Below are positions 1 through 7,598 of a DNA stretch of 64,000 nucleotides, piece after piece (the first letter of the stretch is position 1; every line of letters starts with the position of its first letter). The notes beneath the pieces were generated by a model, which was not told the DNA's origin, did not search any database, and saw nothing but the letters and a program-made list of their open reading frames with translations. The translations under genes were made by a program, and so were the position numbers. The DNA is from Promicromonospora sp. MEB111 (GTDB lineage: Bacteria; Actinomycetota; Actinomycetes; Actinomycetales; Cellulomonadaceae). Where the stretch lies: positions 225,342-289,341 of the forward strand of contig NZ_JARVSD010000013.1 of assembly GCF_030209445.1 (NCBI RefSeq). The letters run 5' to 3'.

Positions 1-195
1 CGGTACGACGACGACTGGACCCACCTCTGGTGGGTGCGGGCCGACGGCGAGGCCGTGGTGGAGCACGACGGCGAACCCCGCGCGGCGGCGCTGGACGCGC
101 TCGCCGCGCGGTACCCGCAGTACCGCGAGCGCCGGCCGGACGGGCCGGTGATCCGGGTGCGAGTGACCCGCTGGTCGGGCTGGGCGCACGGCTGA
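1..195 (+). CDS. PPOX-class F420-dependent oxidoreductase, C-terminal fragment
   Basis: The window opens inside this gene. Frame 1 reads 64 codons to a TGA at 193-195. The visible part has LWWVRADG, a YPQY element and a closing RVTRWSGW, which resembles the C-terminus of the Rv0121-like family of probable F420-dependent PPOX enzymes (TIGR03668). These split-barrel proteins bind F420 or flavin and reduce small molecules. The N-terminal half and start lie outside the window. A long inverted repeat at 222-285 follows the stop. The family call is from memory of the motif pattern only. Confidence 0.6.
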   Translation, partial: RYDDDWTHLWWVRADGEAVVEHDGEPRAAALDALAARYPQYRERRPDGPVIRVRVTRWSGWAHG

Positions 196-221
196 ACCGG
201 CGCCCGGACCCGACCGACCCG

Positions 222-285
222 CTTCGAGGCCCGGCTTTTCTTCGCTTTGACGCTGCTCAAAGCGAAGAAAAGTCGGGCCTCGAAG
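222..285. terminator. 29-bp-arm palindrome between convergent genes
   Basis: Arms at 222-250 and 257-285 are complementary over 29 positions with a single mismatch and a six-base loop. The inner stem is TTTTCTTCGCTTTGA and its complement. It lies between the stop of the F420-type oxidoreductase on the plus strand (195) and the stop of the VOC gene on the minus strand (314), so a bidirectional terminator is the simplest reading. Run-off T tracts are not pronounced outside the stem; the arms themselves carry T-rich and A-rich blocks. Confidence 0.6.
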
Positions 286-313
286 GGATGGGCAGTTCCC
301 GGTCAGGCCGGAC

Positions 314-691
314 TCAGACCCACTGGACGAGCTGCCACACGATCCCGTTGGGGTCGGCGAACTGGCAGTACCGCTCGCCCCAGGGCTCGGTCTCGGGCGG
401 CGTGACGACTTCCGCCCCGGCGGCGGAGATGCGGGCGAACTCGGTGTCGAGGTCGTCCACGACGAACGCGATCAGCAGACCCTGGCCCGCGGGGCCGGCG
501 ATCCGCTCGGGCTTGAACGTGCCGAGGCCGACACGCAGGAACACGATGTTGACGCCGGCCGAGTCGTGCTGCAGGGACACGAAGCCGTCGTCCGACATGG
601 CCTCGGTGAAGCCGAGGTGCCGCTTCGCGAACTCGGCTGACGCGGCGACGTCGGGCACGTTGAGGGACAGGGCTGTACCGGTGATCTTCAA
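314..691 (-). CDS. VOC family (glyoxalase/bleomycin-resistance-like) protein
   Basis: This is a 125-residue single VOC-fold protein. It has the ALSLNVPDVAASAEF opening, a central GLLIAFVVDDLDTEFARISAAGAEV block and the ending DPNGIVWQLVQWV, typical of glyoxalase/bleomycin-resistance relatives that bind a metal or a ligand in a paired beta-alpha-beta-beta-beta barrel. I place the start at a TTG (691) because CGAGGAG lies five to eight bases upstream; longer readings from 706 or 730 would run through the SD and the operator. The substrate cannot be told. It is divergent from a TetR regulator at 784, with a perfect palindrome between them, so it is probably that regulator's target. Confidence 0.8.
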   Translation of the reverse strand: MKITGTALSLNVPDVAASAEFAKRHLGFTEAMSDDGFVSLQHDSAGVNIVFLRVGLGTFKPERIAGPAGQGLLIAFVVDDLDTEFARISAAGAEVVTPPETEPWGERYCQFADPNGIVWQLVQWV

Positions 692-715
692 GCTGACTCC
701 TCGCATCTCATAACC

Positions 716-730
716 TTGTACGGCGTACAA
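716..730. promoter_or_regulatory. TetR-type operator between VOC gene and tetR
   Basis: TTGTACGGCGTACAA is a perfect 7-1-7 palindrome. It sits in the 92-base gap between the divergent VOC and TetR genes. On the minus strand it lies in the spacer of a plausible promoter for the VOC gene (-35 TTACGT at 735-730, -10 TATGAG at 712-707, 17-base spacer), so a bound regulator would block that promoter. Size and position fit TetR-family autoregulation; binding itself is inferred. Confidence 0.65.
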
Positions 731-783
731 CGTAAGATGGTTGCAGAATGTTCCCGGCCCGTCACCCCGATCCTGGAGACCCG

Positions 784-1506
784 ATGCCCCGCGAGCTGAT
801 CGACCTGCTCTGGCGCGATCACCCGGCCGCGCCGCAGGGCGGCGCGCGGGGGCCGCGGGCCGCCGTCACGACGGGCGCGGTGGTCGACGCCGCGGCCACG
901 GTGGCGGACGCCGAGGGCCTCGCCGCTGTCACCGTCCGACGGCTCGGCGACGTGCTGGGCGTCTCGGCCATGTCGGTCTACACGCACGTCAACAGCCGCG
1001 ACGACCTGCTGGTGCTGATGGCCGACGCCGCGTTCGCGCGCATGCCGCGGCCCGGGTACGGGACGGCGGGCTGGCGCACCCGGGTGCGGCGGGTCGCCGA
1101 GGCGAACCTCGCGCTCCTGAACGAGCACCCGTGGCTGCTGGAGATCGACGACGACCGCACGGCGTTCGGACCGGGCACCATCGCCAAGTACGACCACGAG
1201 CTGCACGCGCTGGACCCGCTGCCGCTGGACGACGTCGGCCGGGACGCCGCGCTCACGTTCGTGCTCGACTTCGTCCGCGCGGCCGCCCGTGCCCAGCGGC
1301 CCGACCCCCGGGCCGACGAGATGCCGGCGCTCTGGGGGCGGTGGTCCGGACGGCTCGCGGAGTACCTCGGCGACGCCCACCAGCTCGCCCAGCGGGTCGG
1401 GAGCGCGGCGGGCGAGGCGATGAACGCCCCGTCCAGCCCGTCCCACGCCTGGAGCTACGGCCTGGAGCGGATCCTGGACTCACTCACCGCGCCCGGCGAT
1501 CGTTGA
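784..1506 (+). CDS. TetR/AcrR family transcriptional regulator
   Basis: A 240-residue regulator. Residues about 45-72 form the N-terminal helix-turn-helix (GLAAVTVRRLGDVLGVSAMS, then YTHVNSRDDLL), followed by an all-helical ligand domain of the TetR_C type. I prefer the ATG at 784, which has GGAG about seven bases upstream, over an upstream ATG at 748 that has no ribosome site. It is divergent from the VOC protein gene and is expected to bind the palindrome at 716-730. The inducer is unknown. The stop is inside a hairpin (1502-1547) shared with the convergent acyltransferase gene. Confidence 0.88.
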   Translation: MPRELIDLLWRDHPAAPQGGARGPRAAVTTGAVVDAAATVADAEGLAAVTVRRLGDVLGVSAMSVYTHVNSRDDLLVLMADAAFARMPRPGYGTAGWRTRVRRVAEANLALLNEHPWLLEIDDDRTAFGPGTIAKYDHELHALDPLPLDDVGRDAALTFVLDFVRAAARAQRPDPRADEMPALWGRWSGRLAEYLGDAHQLAQRVGSAAGEAMNAPSSPSHAWSYGLERILDSLTAPGDR

Positions 1507-1547
1507 GCGCTTCGCGGCCGGATCAGCGCACAAAGCCGGCACTCAAC
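1502..1547. terminator. Convergent-gene hairpin
   Basis: GTTGAGCGC (1502-1510) pairs with GCACTCAAC (1539-1547) with one mismatch, with further GGCCGG/CCGG pairing inside. It overlaps the tetR stop and precedes the stop of the minus-strand acyltransferase (1559), so it can act for both. The right arm core GCACTCAACGG also occurs in inverted form in the palindrome inside fbiC at 46912. Confidence 0.5.
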
Positions 1548-1558
1548 GGGTCCGGGGG

Positions 1559-2143
1559 TCAGGCCGTGTCCTCCGAGCGGAGGCGGGGTTCCGTGCGGTT
1601 GGCGGGCTTGACGCCCGACTTGTCCTTGTAGAACGCGCGGATCACGTCCATGTCCGCGCTCACGTCGCCCGTCAGCTCGATGCTCGGCCCGAGGCCGGCG
1701 ACCTTGGCGACGCTGTCGACGTAGCCGAGCGTGACCGGGAAGCCCGCCTTGAGCGCGATGCGGTAGAACCCCGACTTCCAGTAGCCCGACCCGGCGCCGC
1801 GCGTGCCCTCCGGCGTCACGACCAGGTGGAACTCCTCGCCCCGCCCGACGGCGGCCAGGATCTCGTCGACGATGCTGGCCGGGTCCTTGCGGTCGACGGG
1901 GATGCCGCCGAGCGACCGCATGATGCCGGCCATCGGCCCCTTGAACCAGGAGTCCTTGATGAGGAACCGGATCTTGAGGTCCATGTCGAACGCGATGGCC
2001 AGCATGAGGAAGAAGTCCGTGTTGGACGTGTGCGGCGCGCCGATGAAGACGGTCGGCCTGGTCGGGGCGGGTTCCGAACGCATCCGGTAGCCGGTGCCGG
2101 CCCAGATCAGTCGTGCAACGGCCCGGCGGATGGTGCGTGACAT
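1559..2143 (-). CDS. 1-acyl-sn-glycerol-3-phosphate acyltransferase family (PlsC-like) protein
   Basis: A 194-residue member of the LPLAT superfamily. The catalytic HX4D motif is HTSNTD (residues 38-43), followed by GGIPVDR (79-85) and PEGTR (111-115), the acyl-acceptor binding block. These enzymes move an acyl chain from acyl-CoA or ACP onto a lysophospholipid or related alcohol at the membrane. The protein is short with no obvious extra membrane spans, like small glycerol acyltransferases often found beside lipid genes. The ATG at 2143 has GAGGA about seven bases upstream. The next gene upstream on the same strand is a geranylgeranyl-reductase-like flavoprotein, so the pair may act in lipid modification; the gap of 115 bases suggests its own promoter. 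Confidence 0.85.
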   Translation of the reverse strand: MSRTIRRAVARLIWAGTGYRMRSEPAPTRPTVFIGAPHTSNTDFFLMLAIAFDMDLKIRFLIKDSWFKGPMAGIMRSLGGIPVDRKDPASIVDEILAAVGRGEEFHLVVTPEGTRGAGSGYWKSGFYRIALKAGFPVTLGYVDSVAKVAGLGPSIELTGDVSADMDVIRAFYKDKSGVKPANRTEPRLRSEDTA

Positions 2144-2200
2144 CGTCGTCCTCGAGTCAGGGTGGATCGGATGGAACCTCAGACGGCGCTGGGTCTCAGG

Positions 2201-2220
2201 GGTCTGAAGTCTGACAGACC
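2201..2220. promoter_or_regulatory. Short inverted repeat upstream of the acyltransferase
   Basis: GGTCTG (2201-2206) and CAGACC (2215-2220) form a six-base inverted repeat with an eight-base centre, 58 bases upstream of the acyltransferase start. It also carries the direct repeat GTCTGA. It may be an operator, but no regulator gene is adjacent. Confidence 0.25.
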
Positions 2221-2258
2221 TACCGCAAACCCAACGATCGCGACCGCCCGACCGTTCC

Positions 2259-3515
2259 TCACCGCCGCAGCAGCGGCCGCACGCTGTGCGCCGCCAGGCG
2301 CAGCAGGCCCCGGGACCCCGCCGACTGCTCGTCGAACAGCATGAGCGCCACGTGCGCCATGGCCTCGTCGGACGCCGCCACGGCGCGCGTCGCGATCCCC
2401 GCCCACGTCTTCGAGCGCATGAGCTGCTGCGCCAGGTAGCACTCGCGGTAGTGCCGCCCGAACCTGCGCCGGTGCGCCTGCTCGAACCCCGCCAGGGCAC
2501 GCGGCAGGCCGGCCCCGGTCCATGCCACCCCGGAACGGTCCAGCCCGCCGAGGTGCTCCGCGAGCTGCACGCCCGCGGCCATCCCGTAGAAGATCCCCTC
2601 GCCGCTGAGCGGGTTGATCGTCGCGGCGGCGTCCCCGACCAGCACCGCGGCCCGCCCCCGAGCGGTCATCGGCGTGCGGGCGGCGGCGTGCGGGAGCTGG
2701 TGCGTGGCGACCCGCTCCAGCCCGGACACGGAGAATCCCCGCCGCTCCAGGTCCTCGACGTACAGGTCGAAGAGGTCGCGCAGCTTGCGGCCGTGGCGCG
2801 CGGTCTGTCGCTTGAGGTGGTTCACGGGGAGGCCGACGCCGATGTTCGCGCCGTCGTCGGGCAACGGGAAGACCCAGCCGTAGACCGGCAGGAGGGACTC
2901 CAGGAAGTCGAACCGGAGCGTGTCGCTCACGGGCTTGTCCGGGTGGGTGACCCGGCCGTAGGCGCGCATCGCGATGTGGGTGTGCCGCATCGACGGGCGC
3001 TCGACGCCCAGGGCGCGCCGCACCGTGGAGTAGGCCCCGTCCGCGCCGACGACCAGGTCGAACGTCTCCTCGGCGGTGGACAGGGTGACGCGCTCGCGCG
3101 TCCCGGCCGGCGTCATCCCCTCGACCGCGACGCCCTCGCGCACCTCGGCACCGGCGTCGCGCGCCGCGTTCAGCAGCAGGTCGTCCAGGACGAGCCGCGG
3201 TGTGACGTGTCCGGCGAGGTCCCTGCCCTCCATGAGCGGGCCGCGCGCGAGCGCCTCGACGCCGCCCGGGCCGCTGATCGCCACCGACATCGGCATGTGG
3301 AACGGCTCGAGCAGCTCCGTCAGGCCCAGCCCGTCCAGCACCCGGCGGGCGCCGGGACCCAGCCCGTCGCCGCAGGTCTTGTCGCGCGGGAACGTCGCCT
3401 TGTCGACCAGGGTGACGTGCGCGTCGGGCACCTCGCGGCGCAGCGCGATCGCGGTGGCGGCACCTGCGGGGCCGCCCCCGACGACGAGGACCTTGAGTGC
3501 GTGGTCGCCGGTCAC
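2259..3515 (-). CDS. Geranylgeranyl reductase family FAD-dependent oxidoreductase
   Basis: A 418-residue flavoprotein. VVGGGPAGAATAIAL (residues 11-25) is the FAD Rossmann motif, VVGADGAYSTVRRAL is the DG motif, and VLVGDAAATINPLSGEGI is the GD motif; CGDGLGPGA near the start is typical of the geranylgeranyl-reductase subfamily (TIGR02032). These enzymes saturate double bonds in isoprenoid chains such as menaquinone or polyprenols, or act as epoxidase-like monooxygenases. The substrate is not visible from sequence. It lies upstream of the PlsC-like acyltransferase on the same strand. The ATG at 3515 gives the FAD motif at the expected distance. Confidence 0.85.
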   Translation of the reverse strand: MTGDHALKVLVVGGGPAGAATAIALRREVPDAHVTLVDKATFPRDKTCGDGLGPGARRVLDGLGLTELLEPFHMPMSVAISGPGGVEALARGPLMEGRDLAGHVTPRLVLDDLLLNAARDAGAEVREGVAVEGMTPAGTRERVTLSTAEETFDLVVGADGAYSTVRRALGVERPSMRHTHIAMRAYGRVTHPDKPVSDTLRFDFLESLLPVYGWVFPLPDDGANIGVGLPVNHLKRQTARHGRKLRDLFDLYVEDLERRGFSVSGLERVATHQLPHAAARTPMTARGRAAVLVGDAAATINPLSGEGIFYGMAAGVQLAEHLGGLDRSGVAWTGAGLPRALAGFEQAHRRRFGRHYRECYLAQQLMRSKTWAGIATRAVAASDEAMAHVALMLFDEQSAGSRGLLRLAAHSVRPLLRR

Positions 3516-3566
3516 GCCGTCGACACTAGACCCGCCCGTGCGCAGGGGCCAGAGCGGGCGAACCGG

Positions 3567-3917
3567 TCAGCGGTGCTGCTTGCGGTTCGGCGTCACGTCC
3601 TCGGCGGTCCCCGGCACGGTCTTGCCGTGAGGTGCAGGGCCCGGCGTCGTGCCGGCCTGCGCGGGACCGCCCGGCGTCGCGTCCCCGGTCGTGCCCGGCA
3701 CCGTGCGGTGCTGGCGGAACCGCCGGATGGCCTTGTAGAGGGTGACGCCCGCGATGACGATCGCTATCGCGTCGTCGCCGAGGCCGAGCGGCCCCAGCAC
3801 GCCCTCGGACAGGAGGTCGATCGGGCTGGCCACGTACCCGGCGCCCGCGACGAACGTGAGGATCTCCTGCCAGGTGAACTTCCTGGGATCCTTGCCCCGC
3901 TTGTTTTCCTCGCGCAT
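3567..3917 (-). CDS. YkvA family (DUF1232) membrane protein
   Basis: A 116-residue protein. The core VAGAGYVASPIDLLSEG...GLGDDAIAIVIAGVTLYKAI matches the DUF1232/YkvA domain, a short helical, probably membrane-associated unit of unknown function. The last 50 residues are low-complexity (Pro, Gly, Thr, Ala) with two VPGT repeats. The ATG at 3917 sits almost directly on GAGG, so the true start could be slightly upstream. No partner gene is obvious. Confidence 0.75.
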   Translation of the reverse strand: MREENKRGKDPRKFTWQEILTFVAGAGYVASPIDLLSEGVLGPLGLGDDAIAIVIAGVTLYKAIRRFRQHRTVPGTTGDATPGGPAQAGTTPGPAPHGKTVPGTAEDVTPNRKQHR

Positions 3918-3997
3918 CCTCGGAACGTAACGGAGAACCGGACGACTCGCCAGGGATGTCCCGGAAGCCCGGTTTGTGACATCGCCCTCGGCCGCGG

Positions 3998-4681
3998 TCA
4001 CACGTCGATCGGACGGCGGTCCTCCACCAGCCGCGACGTGTACCCGGCTGCCACGAGCCGGTCGAAGGCGCCCATCACGTCGGCGGGCACGTCCTCCTCG
4101 TGGGAGATGAACCCGAGCTCGGCGTAGAGCGTGAGGCGCTGCGTCTCGCCCACGAGCATGTCGACGACCCGGTCGGCGTCGCCGATCGTGCGCACGTACG
4201 CGTCGAGCGACATCGGCCGGGACACGCACAGCACGTCGACGTCCGGCCAGACCATCTGGGCCGTCGCGAACGCGCGTCGCTGCTGGTAGGGGTGCGAGAC
4301 GAGCAGCACGGAGGTCGGCTCGACCTGGTTCTCCGCGAGCAGCTTGCGGCTGTACTCCAGGTTCTCGCTCGTGTTGGTGGCGGCGGGCTCCACCAACATC
4401 GCCTCGGCAGGTACGCCCTCCGCGAGCGCGCGGTCGCGGTAGCCGAGCGCCTCGCCCTGAGGGAACGCGTCGACGGTGGTGGGCGCGTTCGCACCCGTGA
4501 AGACGATCTGCGGGAACAGGCCCGCGTGGTAGAGCTCGGCGGTGTAGACGGCCACGCCGAGGTCATGACCACCCAGTCCGATGCCGACGTCGACCGGCCG
4601 CGGCTCGTGCTGCAGGTCGTGGAACACCCACAGTGTCTCTACGTCCTCCCGCACTTCGGCGGGGATCATGACGTTCGGCAT
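3998..4681 (-). CDS. YdcF/ElyC/SanA family protein (DUF218)
   Basis: A 227-residue protein with the DUF218 fold: DVGIGLGGHDLGVAVYTAELY near the start, VFTGANAP, the TNTSENLEYSRKLL motif and LVSHPYQQRRAF. In YdcF-like proteins the polar residues of these blocks line a nucleotide-like binding site; some relatives affect the cell envelope. There is no signal peptide or transmembrane segment, so it is the cytoplasmic type like E. coli YdcF. ATGs at 4681 and 4669 are both possible and neither has a clear SD, which may mean a leaderless message. Confidence 0.8.
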   Translation of the reverse strand: MPNVMIPAEVREDVETLWVFHDLQHEPRPVDVGIGLGGHDLGVAVYTAELYHAGLFPQIVFTGANAPTTVDAFPQGEALGYRDRALAEGVPAEAMLVEPAATNTSENLEYSRKLLAENQVEPTSVLLVSHPYQQRRAFATAQMVWPDVDVLCVSRPMSLDAYVRTIGDADRVVDMLVGETQRLTLYAELGFISHEEDVPADVMGAFDRLVAAGYTSRLVEDRRPIDV

Positions 4682-4870
4682 ATGACGACCATATTGCTCG
4701 GAGGAATGAGGGGCACAACCTGAGTGAGAGTGCACGCCCGGTTTCCACTGGAATTGCGTGCAATGTCACATTCATCGGGAACGCACCGCCGACGTCGCCC
4801 CTCCGTGTCCCCGGGCCCCCCGCACCGACATCCCATACGGAGACAAGGTAGCGGAACGGATGAAACCGCC

Positions 4871-5158
4871 CTAGCGCGGGGGATCGTCGTCGTCCTCCCC
4901 CTCGCCGGCCGGCTCGGCGGCGACCGGCACCACGTCGTCCTCGAGCTTGCCCGAGAACAGGTCGAGGTACTGCAGGTGGAGGTGGTAGCCGGCCCCCAGC
5001 GCGATCCGCCGGATCATTCCGAGCGTCGGTTCGACCTGACCGGACTCGATACGACTGATCGTCGACGTGGGCACGCCCGCGAGCACCGCCAGGGAACTCA
5101 TGCTGAGCTCTCGCTCGGCGCGGATCCGGGCGATGATCTGGGCTGCGTTCGTGAGCAA
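4871..5158 (-). CDS. XRE-family helix-turn-helix regulator
   Basis: A 95-residue protein that is almost only a DNA-binding domain: IIARIRAERELSMSSLAVLAG, then VPTSTISRIESGQVEPTLGMIRRIA is a standard XRE helix-turn-helix. The tail is strongly acidic (GEGEDDDD). A TTG at 5158 is chosen because GGGAGGG (5169-5163) lies just upstream; an ATG at 5185 would add nine residues. The gene is divergent from jetA, and a 17-bp inverted repeat (5207-5252) sits between them. I infer that it controls itself and possibly the SMC operon. It could instead be the antitoxin-like partner of something lost. Confidence 0.75.
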   Translation of the reverse strand: MLTNAAQIIARIRAERELSMSSLAVLAGVPTSTISRIESGQVEPTLGMIRRIALGAGYHLHLQYLDLFSGKLEDDVVPVAAEPAGEGEDDDDPPR

Positions 5159-5206
5159 GGTGCCCTCCCGTCGACGCTCTGCCATCGAAACGTGCCATGA
5201 CGCACG

Positions 5207-5252
5207 ACAGGGCCTGCCGGAAAGTAGAGATCTGTTTTCCGGCAAGCCCTGT
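5207..5252. promoter_or_regulatory. Long inverted repeat between xre and jetA
   Basis: Arms 5207-5223 (ACAGGGCCTGCCGGAAA) and 5236-5252 are complementary with one mismatch, separated by 12 bases that contain AGATCT. It is 48 bases upstream of the XRE start and 112 bases upstream of jetA, in a divergent promoter region, so it is not where a terminator is expected. An XRE operator is the best guess; a transcribed hairpin in the xre leader is an alternative. Confidence 0.5.
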
Positions 5253-5364
5253 GAGACCTGACTCTATACGTCTATGGCCGTCGCGGCGCAGCGACGAAGC
5301 ATGTGTCGCCATGTTTCCCCCGGGGGTGCCGCACCGACACGTTGGCCTACTACTCTCAGCCCCC

Positions 5365-6882
5365 ATGGGTACTGCGAGCTCACCGGGCGACGCCGCGCCC
5401 CGGCCGGCCGCCGGGCACGGGGCAGGTCGCCGCGGCCAGGCGGCGCGCGCCGTGCGCGCCCTTCTCCAGGAGCACCCCGGGTGGGTGCTGCTGCGGTCGA
5501 GGAACGCCGCGGCCGCCGTCGTGCTGCTCGACCGCAACCTCGGGGCGTCCCGCCGCCGGCTGCCCGTGGAGCAGCTCGCCGACCGGATCGACGACGACGT
5601 GCCCGAGCTGCGCCGCGCCGGGTTCGAGCTGCCCTACTCGGGCTACTTCTACGTCTCCGAGTGGATCGACGAGGGCGTGCTGGTGCGCCGGCGCGCCGCC
5701 CCGCAGGCCGGGGGCGAGCCCGGCGCCGAGACGGTCGAGCTGTCGGACGGCGCCCTGCTCGCCATCCGCTTCGTCACCCGCCTGAGCAGGCCGCACCCCG
5801 CGGTGACGCCGTCGCGCCTCGGCGCGGTGCTCGACGGCCTGCACCGGCTGGCCGACGAGGCCGACCCCGACCCGGAGGCCCGGCTCGCCGCGCTCCTGGA
5901 GCAGCGTGCCGCCCTCGACGCCCGGATCGAGCGCGCCCGGCGCGGCGACTCCGAGGCCCTCCCGGCGGACGTCGCGGCCGAGCGGGCCCGCGAGATCCTG
6001 GCCCTGGCGGGCGACATCCCCGCGGACCTGGCCCGGGTGCGCACCGAGCTGGAGCGCACGGACCGCGAGCTGCGCCGCCGGCTCCTGGAGTCCGACGGCT
6101 CCCGCGACACCTTTCTCGACGACATCTACCGCGGCGTGGACCACCTCGCCGAGTCCGAGGCAGGCCGCGGCCTGGTCGGGTTCCGCGAGCTGCTGCGGCA
6201 GTCGGAGCACACCGCGCAGGACGACCTCGGCCGCGTGCTCGACTCCGTCCACCTGACGCCCGGTGAGGCCTCCGCGCTGCGTCGCCTGCTGCCCACCCTG
6301 CAGGACGCCGCCGACGAGCTCACCGACACCATGGGAGTGCTCCGCCGCGCGCTGCAGCGGACGGTGCGCTCCGGCGAGCTGCCCGCCGAGCGCGCGCTGC
6401 GGCGCCTGATCGGCGAGGCGCAGGACGCCGCCCTCGCCGCGGCGCCCGACGTCGCCCCCGGCACCGAGCTGCGCCTGACCCTGCCGCTGGGCGCCGTGGC
6501 GCCCCGGTCCGTGGGCGGCCTCGCACCGCACAACCCCGGTGGGGAGGACGCCGAGGCGCCGCCCGCCGCCCCGGCCCTGCCGCCGCGGCCGGTCTCGCTC
6601 ACGGCGCTGCGTGCCATGGCCCGCGACTCGGAGATCGACGTGGACGAGCTGCGCGGGCACGTCAACGACGTGGTCGACCGGGCCGGCCGGGCCACCGTCG
6701 GCTCCGTGCTCGGCGCGCACCCCGCCACCCAGGGCGCCGCGAGCGTCGTCGGCCTGCTGACGCTCGCCGAGCAGCACGGCACCCCCACCGGCGACCGCGA
6801 GGACGTCAGCTGGCGGTCCTCGCGCGGCGTCGCGCGCCGGGCCGCACTACCCCAGCACCAGTTCGAGGAGCATGTCCCGTGA
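5365..6882 (+). CDS. jetA: JetA/MksF-like protein (DUF3375), kleisin of an SMC complex
   Basis: A 505-residue protein with the DUF3375 layout: an N-terminal winged-helix part (ALLQEHPGWVLLRSRNAAAAVVLLDRN), the FELPYSGYFYVSEW segment, a long helical middle (residues about 180-330) and a C-terminal part with LPPRPVSLTALRAMARDSEID. In Wadjet/Mks complexes this subunit is the kleisin that bridges the heads of the SMC protein. The ATG at 5365 has no SD; TACTCT nine bases upstream could be a -10 element of a leaderless message. The stop overlaps the jetB GTG. The family normally works with JetB, JetC and JetD; JetD is absent here. Confidence 0.85.
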   Translation: MGTASSPGDAAPRPAAGHGAGRRGQAARAVRALLQEHPGWVLLRSRNAAAAVVLLDRNLGASRRRLPVEQLADRIDDDVPELRRAGFELPYSGYFYVSEWIDEGVLVRRRAAPQAGGEPGAETVELSDGALLAIRFVTRLSRPHPAVTPSRLGAVLDGLHRLADEADPDPEARLAALLEQRAALDARIERARRGDSEALPADVAAERAREILALAGDIPADLARVRTELERTDRELRRRLLESDGSRDTFLDDIYRGVDHLAESEAGRGLVGFRELLRQSEHTAQDDLGRVLDSVHLTPGEASALRRLLPTLQDAADELTDTMGVLRRALQRTVRSGELPAERALRRLIGEAQDAALAAAPDVAPGTELRLTLPLGAVAPRSVGGLAPHNPGGEDAEAPPAAPALPPRPVSLTALRAMARDSEIDVDELRGHVNDVVDRAGRATVGSVLGAHPATQGAASVVGLLTLAEQHGTPTGDREDVSWRSSRGVARRAALPQHQFEEHVP

Positions 6883-7598
6883 CAGAACCCGGCGTACCCG
6901 GATCCGGCCCGGCGCGGCCCGACCCGGCAGACCTCCGCACCGCGCGCCCCGGGCGACCGGCCGGCACGTCGTCGGGTGGCGCCCCGACCTCTGGCGGCGT
7001 CGCTCCCGGAGCCGGCGGCGAGGCCGGGAGCCATCTGTGGCCCGGCGATCACGGCACGCTCCCCGCGCCTGCGCGCCTCGCGCTGGCGCGCCTCGTGCGC
7101 GGCCCCTACCTCGCGGCCGAGCCCGAGCCCGACACCTGGCGTGCGCTGCTGGCCCACGAGGACGTGGTCCGCGAGCGCCTCGCCGACCAGTACCTCGACC
7201 TGGTGGTCGACGCCGACGCGCAGGTCGCGTTCGTGCGGGACGTGCCGGCGGCCGACGCGCCGCAGGTGGTGCGCGAGGTGGCGCTGACGTTCCTGGACAC
7301 GGCACTGCTGCTGCACCTGCGCGCGCTGCTGCTGGACTCGTCGGACGGACGGGTGGCGATCAGCCGCGACGAGGCGGCCGACCACCTCGCCGTGTACCGG
7401 CGGCGCGGCGGCGGTTCGCCGATGGACTTCAGCCGGCAGCTCGACGCGACGTGGGCCCGGCTGATCGAGTCCGGCATGCTGGAGCCGCTCAGCGGCGACC
7501 GGTGTGCGGTCTCCCCCGTGCTCCGGACCGTGTTCGGGGCGGACCAGGTCGCGGCGCTGAGCGCCGAGTACGTCCGGCTGGCGAAGGAGAGCGCATGA
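6879..7598 (+). CDS. jetB: JetB/MksE-like protein (DUF4194)
   Basis: A 239-residue protein. After a disordered Pro/Gly/Ala-rich leader of about 50 residues, the DUF4194 domain runs from about HGTLPAPARLALARLVRGPYL to the C-terminus (winged-helix KITE-type subunit). In Jet/Mks complexes it binds the kleisin next to the SMC heads. The GTG start at 6879 overlaps the jetA stop (GTGA) and its own stop overlaps the jetC ATG (ATGA), so the three proteins are made by coupled translation. The leader is longer than usual for the family. Confidence 0.85.
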   Translation: MTEPGVPGSGPARPDPADLRTARPGRPAGTSSGGAPTSGGVAPGAGGEAGSHLWPGDHGTLPAPARLALARLVRGPYLAAEPEPDTWRALLAHEDVVRERLADQYLDLVVDADAQVAFVRDVPAADAPQVVREVALTFLDTALLLHLRALLLDSSDGRVAISRDEAADHLAVYRRRGGGSPMDFSRQLDATWARLIESGMLEPLSGDRCAVSPVLRTVFGADQVAALSAEYVRLAKESA

